Positions 1-6,680 of a stretch of 17,106 nucleotides of DNA are shown piece after piece; within the stretch, counting starts at the first letter, position 1, and each line of letters begins with the position of its first letter. Both the position numbers and the translations under genes were made by a program. The notes beneath the pieces were generated by a model that searched no databases, was not told the DNA's origin, and saw only the letters and a list, made by a program, of their open reading frames with translations. The DNA comes from Kingella sp. (in: b-proteobacteria). Lineage in GTDB: Bacteria > Pseudomonadota > Gammaproteobacteria > Burkholderiales > Neisseriaceae. Location: the NCBI RefSeq assembly GCF_030527935.1, contig NZ_JAUMZV010000045.1:1-17106 (forward strand), given 5' to 3'.

Positions 1-50
1 GGGGAAATTCTAACTTAATGTGAATTTCCTGAGTTATCTAGGACAGCCCC
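1..50. mobile_element. End of an insertion sequence (partial copy)
   Basis: Bases 32-50 are the reverse complement of 17053-17071 (19 of 19 match), ending in GGACAGCCCC at 50. That is the form of an IS terminal inverted repeat, with the element lying to the left of base 50. An 8-bp hairpin (3-10 with 22-29, 11-nt loop) sits just inside the end and may be the transposase terminator. The terminal sequence looks like that of IS5-superfamily elements, but the family assignment is from memory and uncertain. Beyond the 19 bp the two window ends differ, as expected if they are the two opposite ends of the same kind of IS. Confidence 0.7.
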
Positions 51-153
51 AAAAGATAAATGAAAATGGATAAGGCAGCCTGAAAAAGCGAATTTGCCAT
101 TTTGTGCTATTTTGGCGGTGGAAATGGGGGAAAGATGGCAAGTTTGTGGAATG

Positions 154-194
154 GATTTTCAGGCTGCCTTGGTGCATCAGGCAGTCTGAAAATC
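154..194. repeat. Inverted pair of uptake sequences (hairpin)
   Basis: An exact DUS on the minus strand (158-169) faces a one-mismatch DUS (AGGCAGTCTGAA, 179-190). They form a 15-bp stem with one G-T wobble (154-168 with 180-194) and an 11-nt loop. Inverted DUS pairs commonly act as factor-independent terminators in Neisseriaceae. A further exact DUS is at 73-84. No gene is evident in 51-204. Confidence 0.7.
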
Positions 195-203
195 AGCGGC
201 GAA

Positions 204-234
204 ACAAAAAGCCAAGTTCCGAAAAACTTGGCTT
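204..234 (-). terminator. Terminator-like hairpin, perhaps the original tRNA-Lys terminator
   Basis: A 10-bp perfect stem (209-218 with 225-234, 6-nt loop) is followed on the minus strand by TTTTTGTTT, the form of a rho-independent terminator. It lies two bases beyond an 11-bp copy of the tRNA-Lys 3' end (237-247). This suggests it was the tRNA terminator before an integrative element entered between them (inference). Confidence 0.6.
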
Positions 235-236
235 GA

Positions 237-247
237 TGGGTCGTGAG
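237..247. repeat. Copy of the tRNA-Lys 3' end (att-like direct repeat)
   Basis: TGGGTCGTGAG here is identical to 418-428, the 3' end of tRNA-Lys including the discriminator position. The 181-bp spacing brackets exactly the integrase remnant. It fits either an attR site or a deletion junction formed by microhomology, because the same bases encode Gly-Arg-Glu in the integrase fragment. Confidence 0.5.
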
Positions 248-406
248 AGCATCAAAATGGTGCAGAAATATGCCCATCTGTCGCCTGAACATTTGCAACA
301 ACACGCTGCCATTTTGGACGGTTTTTCTTTTGGAAAAGACACAAATTGGACACACGAGCCCAATCACGAAACCAGAAAAAAAAGCCTAAACAATTGTTTA
401 GGCTAG
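239..406 (+). pseudogene. Tyrosine recombinase (integrase) C-terminal remnant
   Basis: The reading frame ending at TAG 404-406 encodes GRESIKMVQKYAHLSPEHLQ, which matches the end of the catalytic domain of phage-type tyrosine integrases. YAHLSPEHL carries the nucleophilic tyrosine, and about 40 residues of tail follow. The Arg-His-x-x-Arg part and everything before it are absent. The frame stays open upstream to ATG 104, but that part contains a DUS hairpin and a terminator and does not look like integrase. The fragment points toward tRNA-Lys, the usual target of such enzymes, so it is best read as the leftover of an integrative element that once sat in this tRNA. It cannot be functional. Confidence 0.75.
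376..404 (-). terminator. Terminator downstream of tRNA-Lys
   Basis: A perfect 22-bp palindrome (383-404, AGCCTAAACAA followed by its complement) leads on the minus strand into eight T residues. It lies 14 bp past the tRNA 3' end. It overlaps the last codons of the integrase remnant, so it probably arrived with that element and serves both strands. Confidence 0.85.
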
Positions 407-417
407 AAAAAGGAGTA

Positions 418-490
418 TGGGTCGTGAGCGATTCGAACGCTCGACCAACGGATTAAAAGTCCGCTGCTCTACCGGCTGAGCTAACGACCC
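418..490 (-). tRNA. tRNA-Lys (anticodon TTT)
   Basis: Read on the minus strand, 73 nt fold as a complete cloverleaf. The acceptor stem is GGGTCGT with ACGACCC, the D arm is GCTC/GAGC, the anticodon arm is GCGGA-CTTTTAA-TCCGT, and the T arm is GAGCG-TTCGAAT-CGCTC, followed by discriminator A. The anticodon TTT reads AAA and AAG. The CCA tail is not encoded; TACTCC follows. A near-consensus promoter lies just upstream and a strong terminator downstream. The 3' end served as an integration site (see 237-247). Confidence 0.97.
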
Positions 491-501
491 GAAAAACGCG
501 T

Positions 502-530
502 ATTATAGGGATGCGGCGCGATTGCGTCAA
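502..530 (-). promoter_or_regulatory. Sigma-70 promoter of tRNA-Lys
   Basis: On the minus strand, TTGACG (525-530), a 17-bp spacer and a perfect TATAAT (502-507) end 11 bp before the mature tRNA 5' end. Spacing and sequence are near consensus, as expected for a tRNA gene. Confidence 0.85.
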
Positions 531-544
531 GCGAAATTGCTTGC

Positions 545-1162
545 CTAATCAAACAGGGCGTTGGTGGCATCGGAGTTGTCGCGCTTGGCGGGGCGGGGGG
601 CAGGGGTAAGCGCGCGCTCGCCTGTGGTGTCTAGGTCGGTAGTGCGTGGTTTTTTGGCAGGGCGGGGCAGCTCGTTGGCAGCGGGGCGGGTTTGCCGTTC
701 TTCTTGGGCAACCAGCGGCATGCCTTCATCGCTGTTGTTTTGGGGGATAAGCTCGCGCTCGGCGGTTTTGGGCGTGAGTTTTTTGGGTTTTTTCGGCGCG
801 TCGCCGCGTGTGAGTGCGTCGCCATCGGCAAGTCCTGCTTCGGATGCGGCTTGGTTTTGCGCTTCAATTTGGTAGGCAACGGCGGAAGCCGCGCTTTTTT
901 GTTGTGGGGTTAGGTTATTGGCTTGGGCGGGGGTGCTTGCGCCGCAGTCGCGCCCTGATTTGTTGGTGGGCGACCAGCATTCTATTTGGGCTTGACTTTC
1001 TTGTTCGCGTTTGTAGTTGGCGGCGGTTTGCTCGGGGGTTTTGGTAAGGGTAACGTATAGCGTGCCGATAAGCCCGATGACGACAAATAAGCCGAGTACC
1101 AATAGGGTGAGCATGATGTTGCCGAAGGTGATTTTTCCTTTGTTTTTGTTGCTTGTGAACAT
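545..1162 (-). CDS. Unknown single-pass membrane protein, 205 aa
   Basis: I do not recognise this protein. It has a short basic N-terminus (residues 1-12), one hydrophobic membrane segment (about 14-39) and a long low-complexity tail. The tail has two cysteines (62, 73) and is rich in Ala, Pro, Lys, Thr and Gln, with stretches such as KKPKKLTPKTAER and two RPAK motifs near the C-terminus. The likely topology is N-in with the tail in the periplasm (inference). It begins 45 bp after the dolP stop on the same strand, with a DUS (1179-1190) in the gap, and has only a weak ribosome site (GGAAA). It is probably co-transcribed with dolP, which hints at an envelope role. The stop codon is TAG at 545-547 and tRNA-Lys lies downstream. 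The proline/lysine-rich tail recalls cell-wall-spanning proteins, but no domain is identifiable by eye. Confidence 0.75.
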   Translation of the reverse strand: MFTSNKNKGKITFGNIMLTLLVLGLFVVIGLIGTLYVTLTKTPEQTAANYKREQESQAQIECWSPTNKSGRDCGASTPAQANNLTPQQKSAASAVAYQIEAQNQAASEAGLADGDALTRGDAPKKPKKLTPKTAERELIPQNNSDEGMPLVAQEERQTRPAANELPRPAKKPRTTDLDTTGERALTPAPRPAKRDNSDATNALFD

Positions 1163-1207
1163 GGTGTTTCCGTGTTTTAGGCAGCCTGAAAGCTGCCTGT
1201 GGGTTGA

Positions 1208-1831
1208 TTATTGCGCGGGCGTGGATTGTACGCTGGCGGGGGTGTAGGTTTCGTAAAGCGTTACGACTTGTTGCACGCCTGATACGCTGCTAACGGTGTT
1301 GCTGACTAGGGTTTGTTGTTCGGGGGTAAGCAAGCCGAAAACGTACACGACGCTGTTGAAGGAGACGACTTTAACGTGCCCTGGGTACACGCCTGCGGTG
1401 GTAAGCGTGAGCAGTTTGCTGCGCAGCTTGGAAGTGAGCCATGTGTCGTAGTTGATGTTGGCGATGGTGCGCGGTTCGCTGGATACGTTGATATAGTTGT
1501 AAACGTTTTGCACTTGGGGTTCGTTGCGGGCGGCTTGCTCGGCGAGTTGTTTGTCGGTTTCGCTGGGGACTTGCCCAAGCAGCAGCACTTTGCGGTTGTA
1601 GCTAATCACGGATAGGGTGGCGGTGCTGTTGGCGTTGTTTTGTTTAATCAGGGCGTAGGCGTTGGTGCGGATGTGCATTTCGGTGGTTTCGTCGTCAAAT
1701 TGGGTGCCGATGGTGCGGCGGTTGGCAACGGAATTTGCGCCTGCTGCTGCGCCGCCTATGATGGCTGTGGCGCAGCCGCTGAGTGTGCTGGCGATGAGAC
1801 TGGCGATGATGAGTTGTTTGGTTGGGTTCAT
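1208..1831 (-). CDS. dolP: BON-domain outer-membrane lipoprotein (DolP/YraP-like)
   Basis: The protein is 207 aa, close to the usual size of about 190-200. The N-terminus MNPTKQLIIASLIASTLSGC is a lipoprotein signal with lipobox LSGC (lipidated Cys20), followed by a Gly/Ala stretch. Two BON domains follow, roughly residues 45-115 (with VLLLGQVP) and 125-195 (with VYVFGLLTPEQQ). This is the double-BON architecture of E. coli DolP (YraP) and meningococcal GNA2091, a lipoprotein that supports outer-membrane integrity. I chose the start at 1831 because AGGAG lies seven bases upstream and the lipobox follows at the right distance; an upstream in-frame ATG at 1915 would spoil the signal peptide. 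The order yraN-diaA-dolP matches that in E. coli. It has its own TATAAT (1883-1888), and a DUS lies in the leader. Confidence 0.92.
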   Translation of the reverse strand: MNPTKQLIIASLIASTLSGCATAIIGGAAAGANSVANRRTIGTQFDDETTEMHIRTNAYALIKQNNANSTATLSVISYNRKVLLLGQVPSETDKQLAEQAARNEPQVQNVYNYINVSSEPRTIANINYDTWLTSKLRSKLLTLTTAGVYPGHVKVVSFNSVVYVFGLLTPEQQTLVSNTVSSVSGVQQVVTLYETYTPASVQSTPAQ

Positions 1832-1882
1832 GGGGGGGCTCCTGTATGTAGATTGGGTTTCAGGCTGCCTATGCGGGGGCGG

Positions 1883-1888
1883 ATTATA
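1883..1888 (-). promoter_or_regulatory. -10 element of dolP
   Basis: Perfect TATAAT on the minus strand, 52 bp upstream of the dolP start. No good -35 is visible. The predicted leader contains a DUS (1859-1870). Confidence 0.5.
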
Positions 1889-1932
1889 GCGTAAATGGTT
1901 GATGATGCGTAACAATGGGGTGGATATGCAGC

Positions 1933-2089
1933 CTGAAACCTTTGCAAAACCCCCAACAACAGCCTGAAACCTAAAATGGAGCGGCGACGGCTCGTTGCCA
2001 ACACTTATTAAAACATAGCATTACTGATTTTTCAAAATGTCGGCGAGCCGCCGACGCTCCATCGGTTACAAGTTTTGCAAAGGTTTCAG
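1933..2089. mobile_element. MITE-like repeat, copy A (157 bp)
   Basis: The ends are perfect 18-bp inverted repeats: CTGAAACCTTTGCAAAAC at 1933-1950 and its complement at 2072-2089. Inside is a second, imperfect inverted repeat: TGGAGCGGCGACGGCTCG near 1978 against CGAGCCGCCGACGCTCCA ending at 2061. The same element recurs at 13223-13378, and its core in inverse orientation at 8536-8630. No ORF is present. The termini resemble, from memory, those of Neisseria IS5-family elements, so it may be a non-autonomous derivative. It fills most of the 320-bp gap between diaA and dolP, which also has DUS at 1859-1870 and 2134-2145. Confidence 0.8.
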
Positions 2090-2151
2090 CCTGAAAGTTG
2101 GGTGGTATGGTTTTGATGTCTGTTGGATTGGGTTTCAGGCTGCCTTTGGGT

Positions 2152-2748
2152 TTAGGCGATGCCTTCTGTGAGCATGGTGTCTATGCAGTCGCAGATGGCG
2201 TGGATAAGCAGGATGTGGATTTCTTGGATGCGGGCGGTGCGCGGGTGGGGGACGTTGAGCAATACGTCGCCATCTTGCAGCATTTGGGCGATTTTGCCGC
2301 CGTCGCGTCCTGTGAGCGCGATGACGTGCATGCCGTTTTCGTGAGCGGCTTTGATGGCTTCTATAACGTTGCCCGAGTTGCCTGATGTGGAGATGCCGAC
2401 GAGTACGTCGCCTGTGCGCCCGAGTGCGCGCACTTGTTTGCTGAATATGTGGTCAAAGCCGTAGTCGTTGCCGATGGCGGTGAGCGCGGAGGTGTCGGTG
2501 GTGAGGGCGATGGCGGCAAGTTCCATGCGTTCTTTTTCAAAGCGCCCTGTCATTTCGGCGGCGAAGTGTTGGGCATCGGCTGCGGAACCGCCGTTGCCGC
2601 AGATAAGAAATTTGCCGTCGTTGGCAAGGGTGTTAAAAAGCAGTTCGGCGGCTTGGGCGGTGGGTTCGGCGAGCACTTGGGCGGCTTGTTGTTTGGCTTG
2701 GATGCTTTGGGCGAAATGGTCGGTAACGCGTTGGGTTAGGGCGGTCAT
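2152..2748 (-). CDS. diaA: SIS-domain protein, DiaA or phosphoheptose isomerase (GmhA-like)
   Basis: The protein is 198 aa and consists of one SIS (sugar isomerase) domain. GNGGSAADAQHFAAE (residues 51-65) and GISTSGNSGNV (118-128) are the phosphosugar-binding loops; EIHILLIHAICD near the C-terminus also fits the GmhA/DiaA family. DiaA binds DnaA and times replication initiation in E. coli. GmhA converts sedoheptulose-7-phosphate to a heptose phosphate for lipopolysaccharide core. The two are close in sequence, and Neisseria homologues are often annotated gmhA. The neighbours yraN and dolP match the E. coli diaA locus, so I favour DiaA by context, but the enzyme is not excluded. The start at 2748 is fixed by GGAG eight bases upstream. 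It starts 17 bp after the yraN stop, so probably one operon. Confidence 0.88.
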   Translation of the reverse strand: MTALTQRVTDHFAQSIQAKQQAAQVLAEPTAQAAELLFNTLANDGKFLICGNGGSAADAQHFAAEMTGRFEKERMELAAIALTTDTSALTAIGNDYGFDHIFSKQVRALGRTGDVLVGISTSGNSGNVIEAIKAAHENGMHVIALTGRDGGKIAQMLQDGDVLLNVPHPRTARIQEIHILLIHAICDCIDTMLTEGIA

Positions 2749-2765
2749 GGGGTTCTCCTGTTGGG

Positions 2766-3110
2766 TTAGGCGGTGATGTTTTGTATCCATTGGGGCGGTT
2801 GCTTGCCTTCGATGAGCAGGGCATCTAGGCGGCACGCGCCGTGGTGGGGGTGTTGTTGTAGATAAAGCTCGGCGGTGGCTTGCAGTTTGCGCAGTTTGCT
2901 GGGGGTGATGCTGTATGCGGCGCCGCCGTAGCGGTTGTTTTTGCGGTATTTTACTTCAATAAACAAGAGTAAGCAGCCTGAAAGCATAATCAGGTCTATT
3001 TCGCCGTGTGGGCAATGCCAGTTGCGGGCGATGAGTTGGCAGCCTTGTTGTTGCAAATAGGCTAGGGCTTGGTCTTCGGCGGCTTTGCCTTGGGGATGGT
3101 TGAGTTTCAT
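2766..3110 (-). CDS. yraN: UPF0102 family protein YraN, predicted endonuclease-like
   Basis: The protein is 114 aa, the usual family length. Conserved features seen are G8/E12-type N-terminal residues (QGKAAEDQA), GEIDLI (residues 36-41) and IEVKYR (51-56). Together these give the Asp...Glu-x-Lys pattern of Holliday-junction-resolvase/restriction-type nuclease folds. The biochemical role is not established. An in-frame near-DUS encodes LSGCL (residues 43-47), between two core motifs. The start codon follows directly after a DUS (3112-3123) that also contains the tsaB stop codon, leaving an 11-bp gap and no Shine-Dalgarno sequence; translation is probably coupled to tsaB. diaA follows. Confidence 0.93.
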   Translation of the reverse strand: MKLNHPQGKAAEDQALAYLQQQGCQLIARNWHCPHGEIDLIMLSGCLLLFIEVKYRKNNRYGGAAYSITPSKLRKLQATAELYLQQHPHHGACRLDALLIEGKQPPQWIQNITA

Positions 3111-3121
3111 TTTCAGGCTGC

Positions 3122-3790
3122 CTATTGTGGGCTTTGCTTGCGGGCGAGTTGCTCGGCGGCGGTTAGGGCGATTTTGTTGCGGACGTATAACAGCTCGGCG
3201 TGCTCGGGGGCGGTGGCGGGGTAGCGTTGTGTTTGCGCTAGGGCGAGATAGTCGGCGGCGGTGGGCATTTGGGCGGTGCCTGCAAAGGCGGGCGGATGTG
3301 GCAGGGCGTAGGCGTTGCCGATGCCGATGATTTGGCTGGCGGGGATGTTTTCAGGCTGCCTTATATCGCTGGGCTTGGCGACTTGGTAGTCGCTTAATCG
3401 TTGGTGGGTTTGGGTGTTGAAAAAGGCGTAGAACACTTCGCCCATGCGGGCATCGGTGGCGGCGAGTACGCAGGGATGGTTGGGGATTTGGTAGGCGACG
3501 GCATCTTGGCAGGGGATGCCGATGAGCGGGGTGCGGTAGGCGGTGGCGATGCCTTGGGCGATGCCGATGCCGATGCGCAGCCCTGTGAACGCGCCTGCGC
3601 CTTGGGCATAGACGATGGCGGATAGGTCGGCAGCCTGAATTTGGGCTTGGGCAAGCAGGGCTTGGATTTGCGGCAGGATGTGTTGGGATTGGTGGTTGCC
3701 TGCTTCGGTGTGGTAGAGCTGGGTTTCGCCGTGGGCGTGCAGGGCGAGAGAAAGGTAGGCGGTGCTGGTGTCTATGGCTAGGATGGGCAT
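3122..3790 (-). CDS. tsaB: tRNA t6A biosynthesis protein TsaB
   Basis: The protein is 222 aa, the family norm. It starts MPILAIDTSTAYLSLAL, the ASKHA-fold phosphate-1 motif, and has GAGAFTGLRIG (residues 64-74), the TsaB signature usually written GPGSFTGLRIG. TsaB is the scaffold partner of TsaD in making N6-threonylcarbamoyl-adenosine at position 37 of ANN-decoding tRNAs, including tRNA-Lys. It acts in the cytoplasm and is usually essential. An exact DUS at 3350-3361 is translated in frame as RQPEN. The TAG stop lies inside the DUS at 3112-3123. No clear ribosome site precedes ATG 3788-3790, so the start rests on family alignment. rimI, a common neighbour, is not here. Confidence 0.95.
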   Translation of the reverse strand: MPILAIDTSTAYLSLALHAHGETQLYHTEAGNHQSQHILPQIQALLAQAQIQAADLSAIVYAQGAGAFTGLRIGIGIAQGIATAYRTPLIGIPCQDAVAYQIPNHPCVLAATDARMGEVFYAFFNTQTHQRLSDYQVAKPSDIRQPENIPASQIIGIGNAYALPHPPAFAGTAQMPTAADYLALAQTQRYPATAPEHAELLYVRNKIALTAAEQLARKQSPQ

Positions 3791-4168
3791 GGTTTTTTTG
3801 GGGGTGATGCGGTTTGTGGATTGGGGTGGGGCAGCCTGAAAAAAAGGGGGGGGATGGTTTTTGTTTTCAGGCTGCCTAATTGTGGTTGGTTAAAACGAGT
3901 GGGATGGGCTCTGTTGCATACTATTCAACGTTGCTAAACGGTGCGTGGCAAAGCCACACGCCCTACGTTGGGCATTTCTTGAATTGTTCTATTTTCCGTT
4001 TTCAGGCTGCCTAATTGTTGTGTTGGAACGGCTGTTTACGCTATGGTGAAAATGGGTTAAGGCAGCCTGAAATCGTTGCCAACCCATCAGCCGATATTTG
4101 CTAACAGCCGCGCATGATTTGGCGACAAGCTGTTGCCACTCTATATTGGATATTGGTTTTCAGGCTGC
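3791..4168. other. Intergenic stretch with several uptake sequences
   Basis: There is no gene in these 378 bp. Exact DUS are at 3866-3877, 4001-4012, 4060-4071 and 4159-4170, with a one-mismatch copy at 3829-3840. The pair 3830-3842 / 3864-3876 forms a 13-bp hairpin. 4001 and 4060, and 4060 and 4159, are further inverted pairs that could end rluD transcription. A separate small hairpin (GTGGC-AAA-GCCAC) is near 3945-3957. Confidence 0.7.
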
Positions 4169-5287
4169 CTAATCCCGCGCATAAATCACATCCACATCGT
4201 AATCGTCTTCGTTCCAATCATCATCGTCCTCTTCGCTGGCAAATTTGTCTGCCCATGCTTGCTCGCGGCTGAGCGTGGAATCCAAGCCGCTTTCCAAGCG
4301 CAGCACGGACAGCAAGTGATACATATCCGCAGGCATTGGTGCTTCAAACGACAGCGTTTCGCCCGATTGCGGGTGAACAAACGTTAAGCGATAGGCGTGC
4401 AAGGCTTGGCGGGCAAGGGCTTTGACTTCGGCTTTCACTTCGGGCGAGCAAGGATGGCGCGGATTGCCGTACACAGGGTCGCCTGCAAGCGGGTGGCGGG
4501 CTTCGCGCAGATGCACGCGGATTTGGTGGGTGCGCCCCGTTTCTAGGCTGCACTCTATATAACTATGCGCTTGATAACGTTCCAAAACCTTAACGTGGGT
4601 AATCGCTTCTTTGCCGCCAAATTTCACCACCGCCATTTTCAGGCGATTATGCGGGTCGCGCCCGATTTGGGTTTCAATTTTGCCATCAAACGGCACGATG
4701 CCATCGGCAATGGCGCGATAAATGCGCTTCACGCTGCGGCTTTGCAATTGCTGCACCAAATGGTTTTGCGCGGGCAGCGTTTTGGCAACCACCATCAAGC
4801 CGCTGGTGTCTTTATCCAAGCGATGCACAATGCCCGCGCGCGGCACTTGCGACAACTCGGGCGCATGGGCAAGCAAGCCGTTGAGCAGCGTACCTGTCCA
4901 GTTGCCCGCCGCAGGATGCACCACCAAGCCGGCAGGTTTGTTGAGCACCAGCACGCTGCCGTCTTCAAACACAATATCCAGCGGCATGGCTTCGGGCGTG
5001 TAGGCTTGGGTTTCTTGGCTGGGCTGGATGTTTACCTGCAAATGTTCGCCGCCGATGAGCTTGGTTTTGGGCAAGGCGATTTGCTCGTTGCAGCGTACTT
5101 CGCCGTCTTTTATCCAACTGGCGATGCGGTTGCGCGAATAATCGGGCAGCATTTTCGCCAGCGCGGCATCAAGGCGCAGCCCTGCTAAATCCAGTGGAAC
5201 GGTTAGGCGCAGCGGCTCGGCGATGGGGGCTTCGGCGGCAAAATCGGTGTCTTCGTCTAGTTCTAAATCTGGGGTGGGATGGGTCAT
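4169..5287 (-). CDS. rluD: 23S rRNA pseudouridine synthase RluD
   Basis: The protein is 372 aa. Residues about 34-92 form an S4 RNA-binding domain (LRLDAALAKML...SWIKDGEV). The RluA-type catalytic domain contains HRLDKDTSGLMVVAK (155-169), with catalytic Asp158, followed by LETGRTHQIRVH and HPLAGDPVYG. RluD makes pseudouridines 1911, 1915 and 1917 in helix 69 of 23S rRNA; the motif order and length fit RluD better than RluC. About 40 residues of acidic tail (EEDDDDWNEDDYD) extend the C-terminus. I chose ATG 5285-5287 rather than the upstream in-frame ATG (5335), because an extended -10 promoter (5326-5334) lies between them. No strong ribosome site is seen. The stop TAG (4169-4171) overlaps a DUS (4159-4170). 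Confidence 0.94.
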   Translation of the reverse strand: MTHPTPDLELDEDTDFAAEAPIAEPLRLTVPLDLAGLRLDAALAKMLPDYSRNRIASWIKDGEVRCNEQIALPKTKLIGGEHLQVNIQPSQETQAYTPEAMPLDIVFEDGSVLVLNKPAGLVVHPAAGNWTGTLLNGLLAHAPELSQVPRAGIVHRLDKDTSGLMVVAKTLPAQNHLVQQLQSRSVKRIYRAIADGIVPFDGKIETQIGRDPHNRLKMAVVKFGGKEAITHVKVLERYQAHSYIECSLETGRTHQIRVHLREARHPLAGDPVYGNPRHPCSPEVKAEVKALARQALHAYRLTFVHPQSGETLSFEAPMPADMYHLLSVLRLESGLDSTLSREQAWADKFASEEDDDDWNEDDYDVDVIYARD

Positions 5288-5325
5288 GGCGTGGATGGTG
5301 TGAATGGGGCTGAAAAATGGCGCGC

Positions 5326-5334
5326 AGTATAGCA
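5326..5334 (-). promoter_or_regulatory. Extended -10 promoter of rluD
   Basis: TGCTATACT on the minus strand is an extended -10 element, about 40 bp before the chosen rluD start. No clear -35 is seen, which is usual for this promoter type. Confidence 0.55.
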
Positions 5335-5451
5335 CACGCAGGGGCGTTAAATTTTGTTAAAATGGATGCGTATTGGCAGCCTGAAACCCGCCTAAACAGG
5401 CGCGGCAATGGATGTAATCTATTTTCAGGCTGCCTTAATTGGTTAATTAGG

Positions 5452-5609
5452 AACCTGTGTTCACTATTTGCATAGGTAGATTTGATGACATAAAAGCGTG
5501 GATACAAGGCAAAAAGCGCAGCAAGGTTGGGCACCTTGCGAGCATTTTTAACGCAGTAGCCACGTTTTTAGGGCATAAAAGATGCCTATGCAAATAGTGA
5601 ATACAGGTT
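5452..5609. mobile_element. MITE-like element with 25-bp terminal inverted repeats, upstream of trpD
   Basis: Bases 5452-5476 and 5585-5609 are inverted repeats with one mismatch in 25. Both ends begin AACCTGT and contain TTCACTATTTGCATAGG. The 158-bp element has no ORF and folds further inside (CAAGGT against ACCTTG around 5522-5540). It ends seven bases before the trpD ribosome site, so the trpD mRNA must start in or read through it. It is unrelated in sequence to the element at 1933-2089. The remainder of the 5288-5626 gap has the rluD promoter, a near-DUS at 5375 and a DUS at 5424-5435. Confidence 0.8.
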
Positions 5610-5626
5610 ATAACAAAGGAAAAAGC

Positions 5627-6655
5627 ATGATTACCCCCCAACAAGCCCTTGCGCGATTGATTGACAACAACGAATTGTTTTATGACGAGATGACCGATTT
5701 GATGCGCCAAATCATGCGCGGCGAAGTGTTGCCCGAGCAGATTGCCGCCATTTTGACGGGGCTGCGGATTAAGGTGGAAACCGTGTCGGAAATCGCCGCC
5801 GCCGCCCGCGTGATGCACGAATTTGCCACCAAAGTGAACACGCCGTATGCCAACGAATTGGTGGACATTGTGGGCACAGGCGGCGATGGCGCGAAAACGT
5901 TTAACATTTCCACCACCGCGATGTTTGTCGCCGCAGCGGCGGGCGCGAAAGTGGCGAAGCACGGCAACCGTTCGGTGTCATCATCCAGCGGCGCGGCGGA
6001 TGTGCTGGAAGCGATGGGCATGAATTTGCAGCAATCGCCCGAGCAAGTGGCGCAATCCATCGCGCAATGCGGCATTGGCTTTATGTTTGCGCCCAACCAT
6101 CATTCGGCGATGCGCTATGTTGCGCCTGTGCGCAAGGCGTTGGGTTTTCGCACCATTTTCAATATTTTGGGCCCGCTTACCAACCCCGCAGGCGCGGTCA
6201 ATCAGCTGATTGGCGTGTTTCACATTGATTTGTGCGGCATTTTGTCGCGCGTGTTTCAACAGCTTGGCTCGCAGCACGCTTTGGTGGTACACGGCAGCGA
6301 TGGTTTGGATGAAATCACGGTTTCAGGCTGCACCCGCATTGCCGAGCTCAAAGACGGTGTGGTGCGCGAATACGACATCCACCCCGAAGAATTTGGCTTG
6401 CCTGTTTATCCCGATTTAGGCAGCCTGAAAGTGGACAACGCGGCTCAATCGCTGGCGATGATGAACGCGGTGTTGCGCGGCGAAGCGCATGGCGCGGCGC
6501 GGGATATTGTGCTGCTGAACGCGGCGGCGTGTTTGTATGCGGGCAACGTGGCAGCGAGCTTGGCAGAAGGCATAGAGCGGGCGCAAGAAGCGTTGGACAG
6601 CGGCAAAGCAGCGGCGAAACAGGCGGAGTTTGTGGCGCAGAGTTTGGTGGGGTAG
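5627..6655 (+). CDS. trpD: Anthranilate phosphoribosyltransferase TrpD
   Basis: The protein is 342 aa, the typical length. It catalyses the second step of tryptophan synthesis: anthranilate plus PRPP gives phosphoribosyl-anthranilate. VGTGGDGAKTFNIST (residues 82-96) is the PRPP-binding loop, KHGNRSVSSSSGAADVLEAMG (111-131) binds anthranilate and PRPP, and the NPA motif (LGPLTNPAG) is intact. I chose ATG 5627-5629 because AAGGA lies six bases upstream and the family starts here; an in-frame ATG at 5582 lies inside the MITE-like repeat. It stands alone, with no other trp gene in the window. A DUS at 6418-6429 is translated in frame as GSLK, and a near-DUS near 6321 encodes SGC. It converges on parA. 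Confidence 0.97.
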   Translation: MITPQQALARLIDNNELFYDEMTDLMRQIMRGEVLPEQIAAILTGLRIKVETVSEIAAAARVMHEFATKVNTPYANELVDIVGTGGDGAKTFNISTTAMFVAAAAGAKVAKHGNRSVSSSSGAADVLEAMGMNLQQSPEQVAQSIAQCGIGFMFAPNHHSAMRYVAPVRKALGFRTIFNILGPLTNPAGAVNQLIGVFHIDLCGILSRVFQQLGSQHALVVHGSDGLDEITVSGCTRIAELKDGVVREYDIHPEEFGLPVYPDLGSLKVDNAAQSLAMMNAVLRGEAHGAARDIVLLNAAACLYAGNVAASLAEGIERAQEALDSGKAAAKQAEFVAQSLVG

Positions 6656-6680
6656 TTGGGCTTGATGTTGTTTAGATGGG

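Noticed and set aside
104..238. Upstream part of the open frame ending in the integrase fragment
   Set aside because: It crosses a DUS hairpin and a terminator and does not resemble integrase, so the frame is open by chance.
4565..5188. Long plus-strand open frame of 207 codons
   Set aside because: It lies wholly inside rluD on the opposite strand, and its His/Gln-rich product is a typical antisense shadow.
5610..5626. Trp attenuator or leader peptide before trpD
   Set aside because: No run of Trp codons and no alternative hairpins beyond the MITE-like element.
5447..5962. Minus-strand open frame of 171 codons
   Set aside because: It is antisense to trpD and runs through the MITE-like repeat, with no ribosome site or recognisable motifs.
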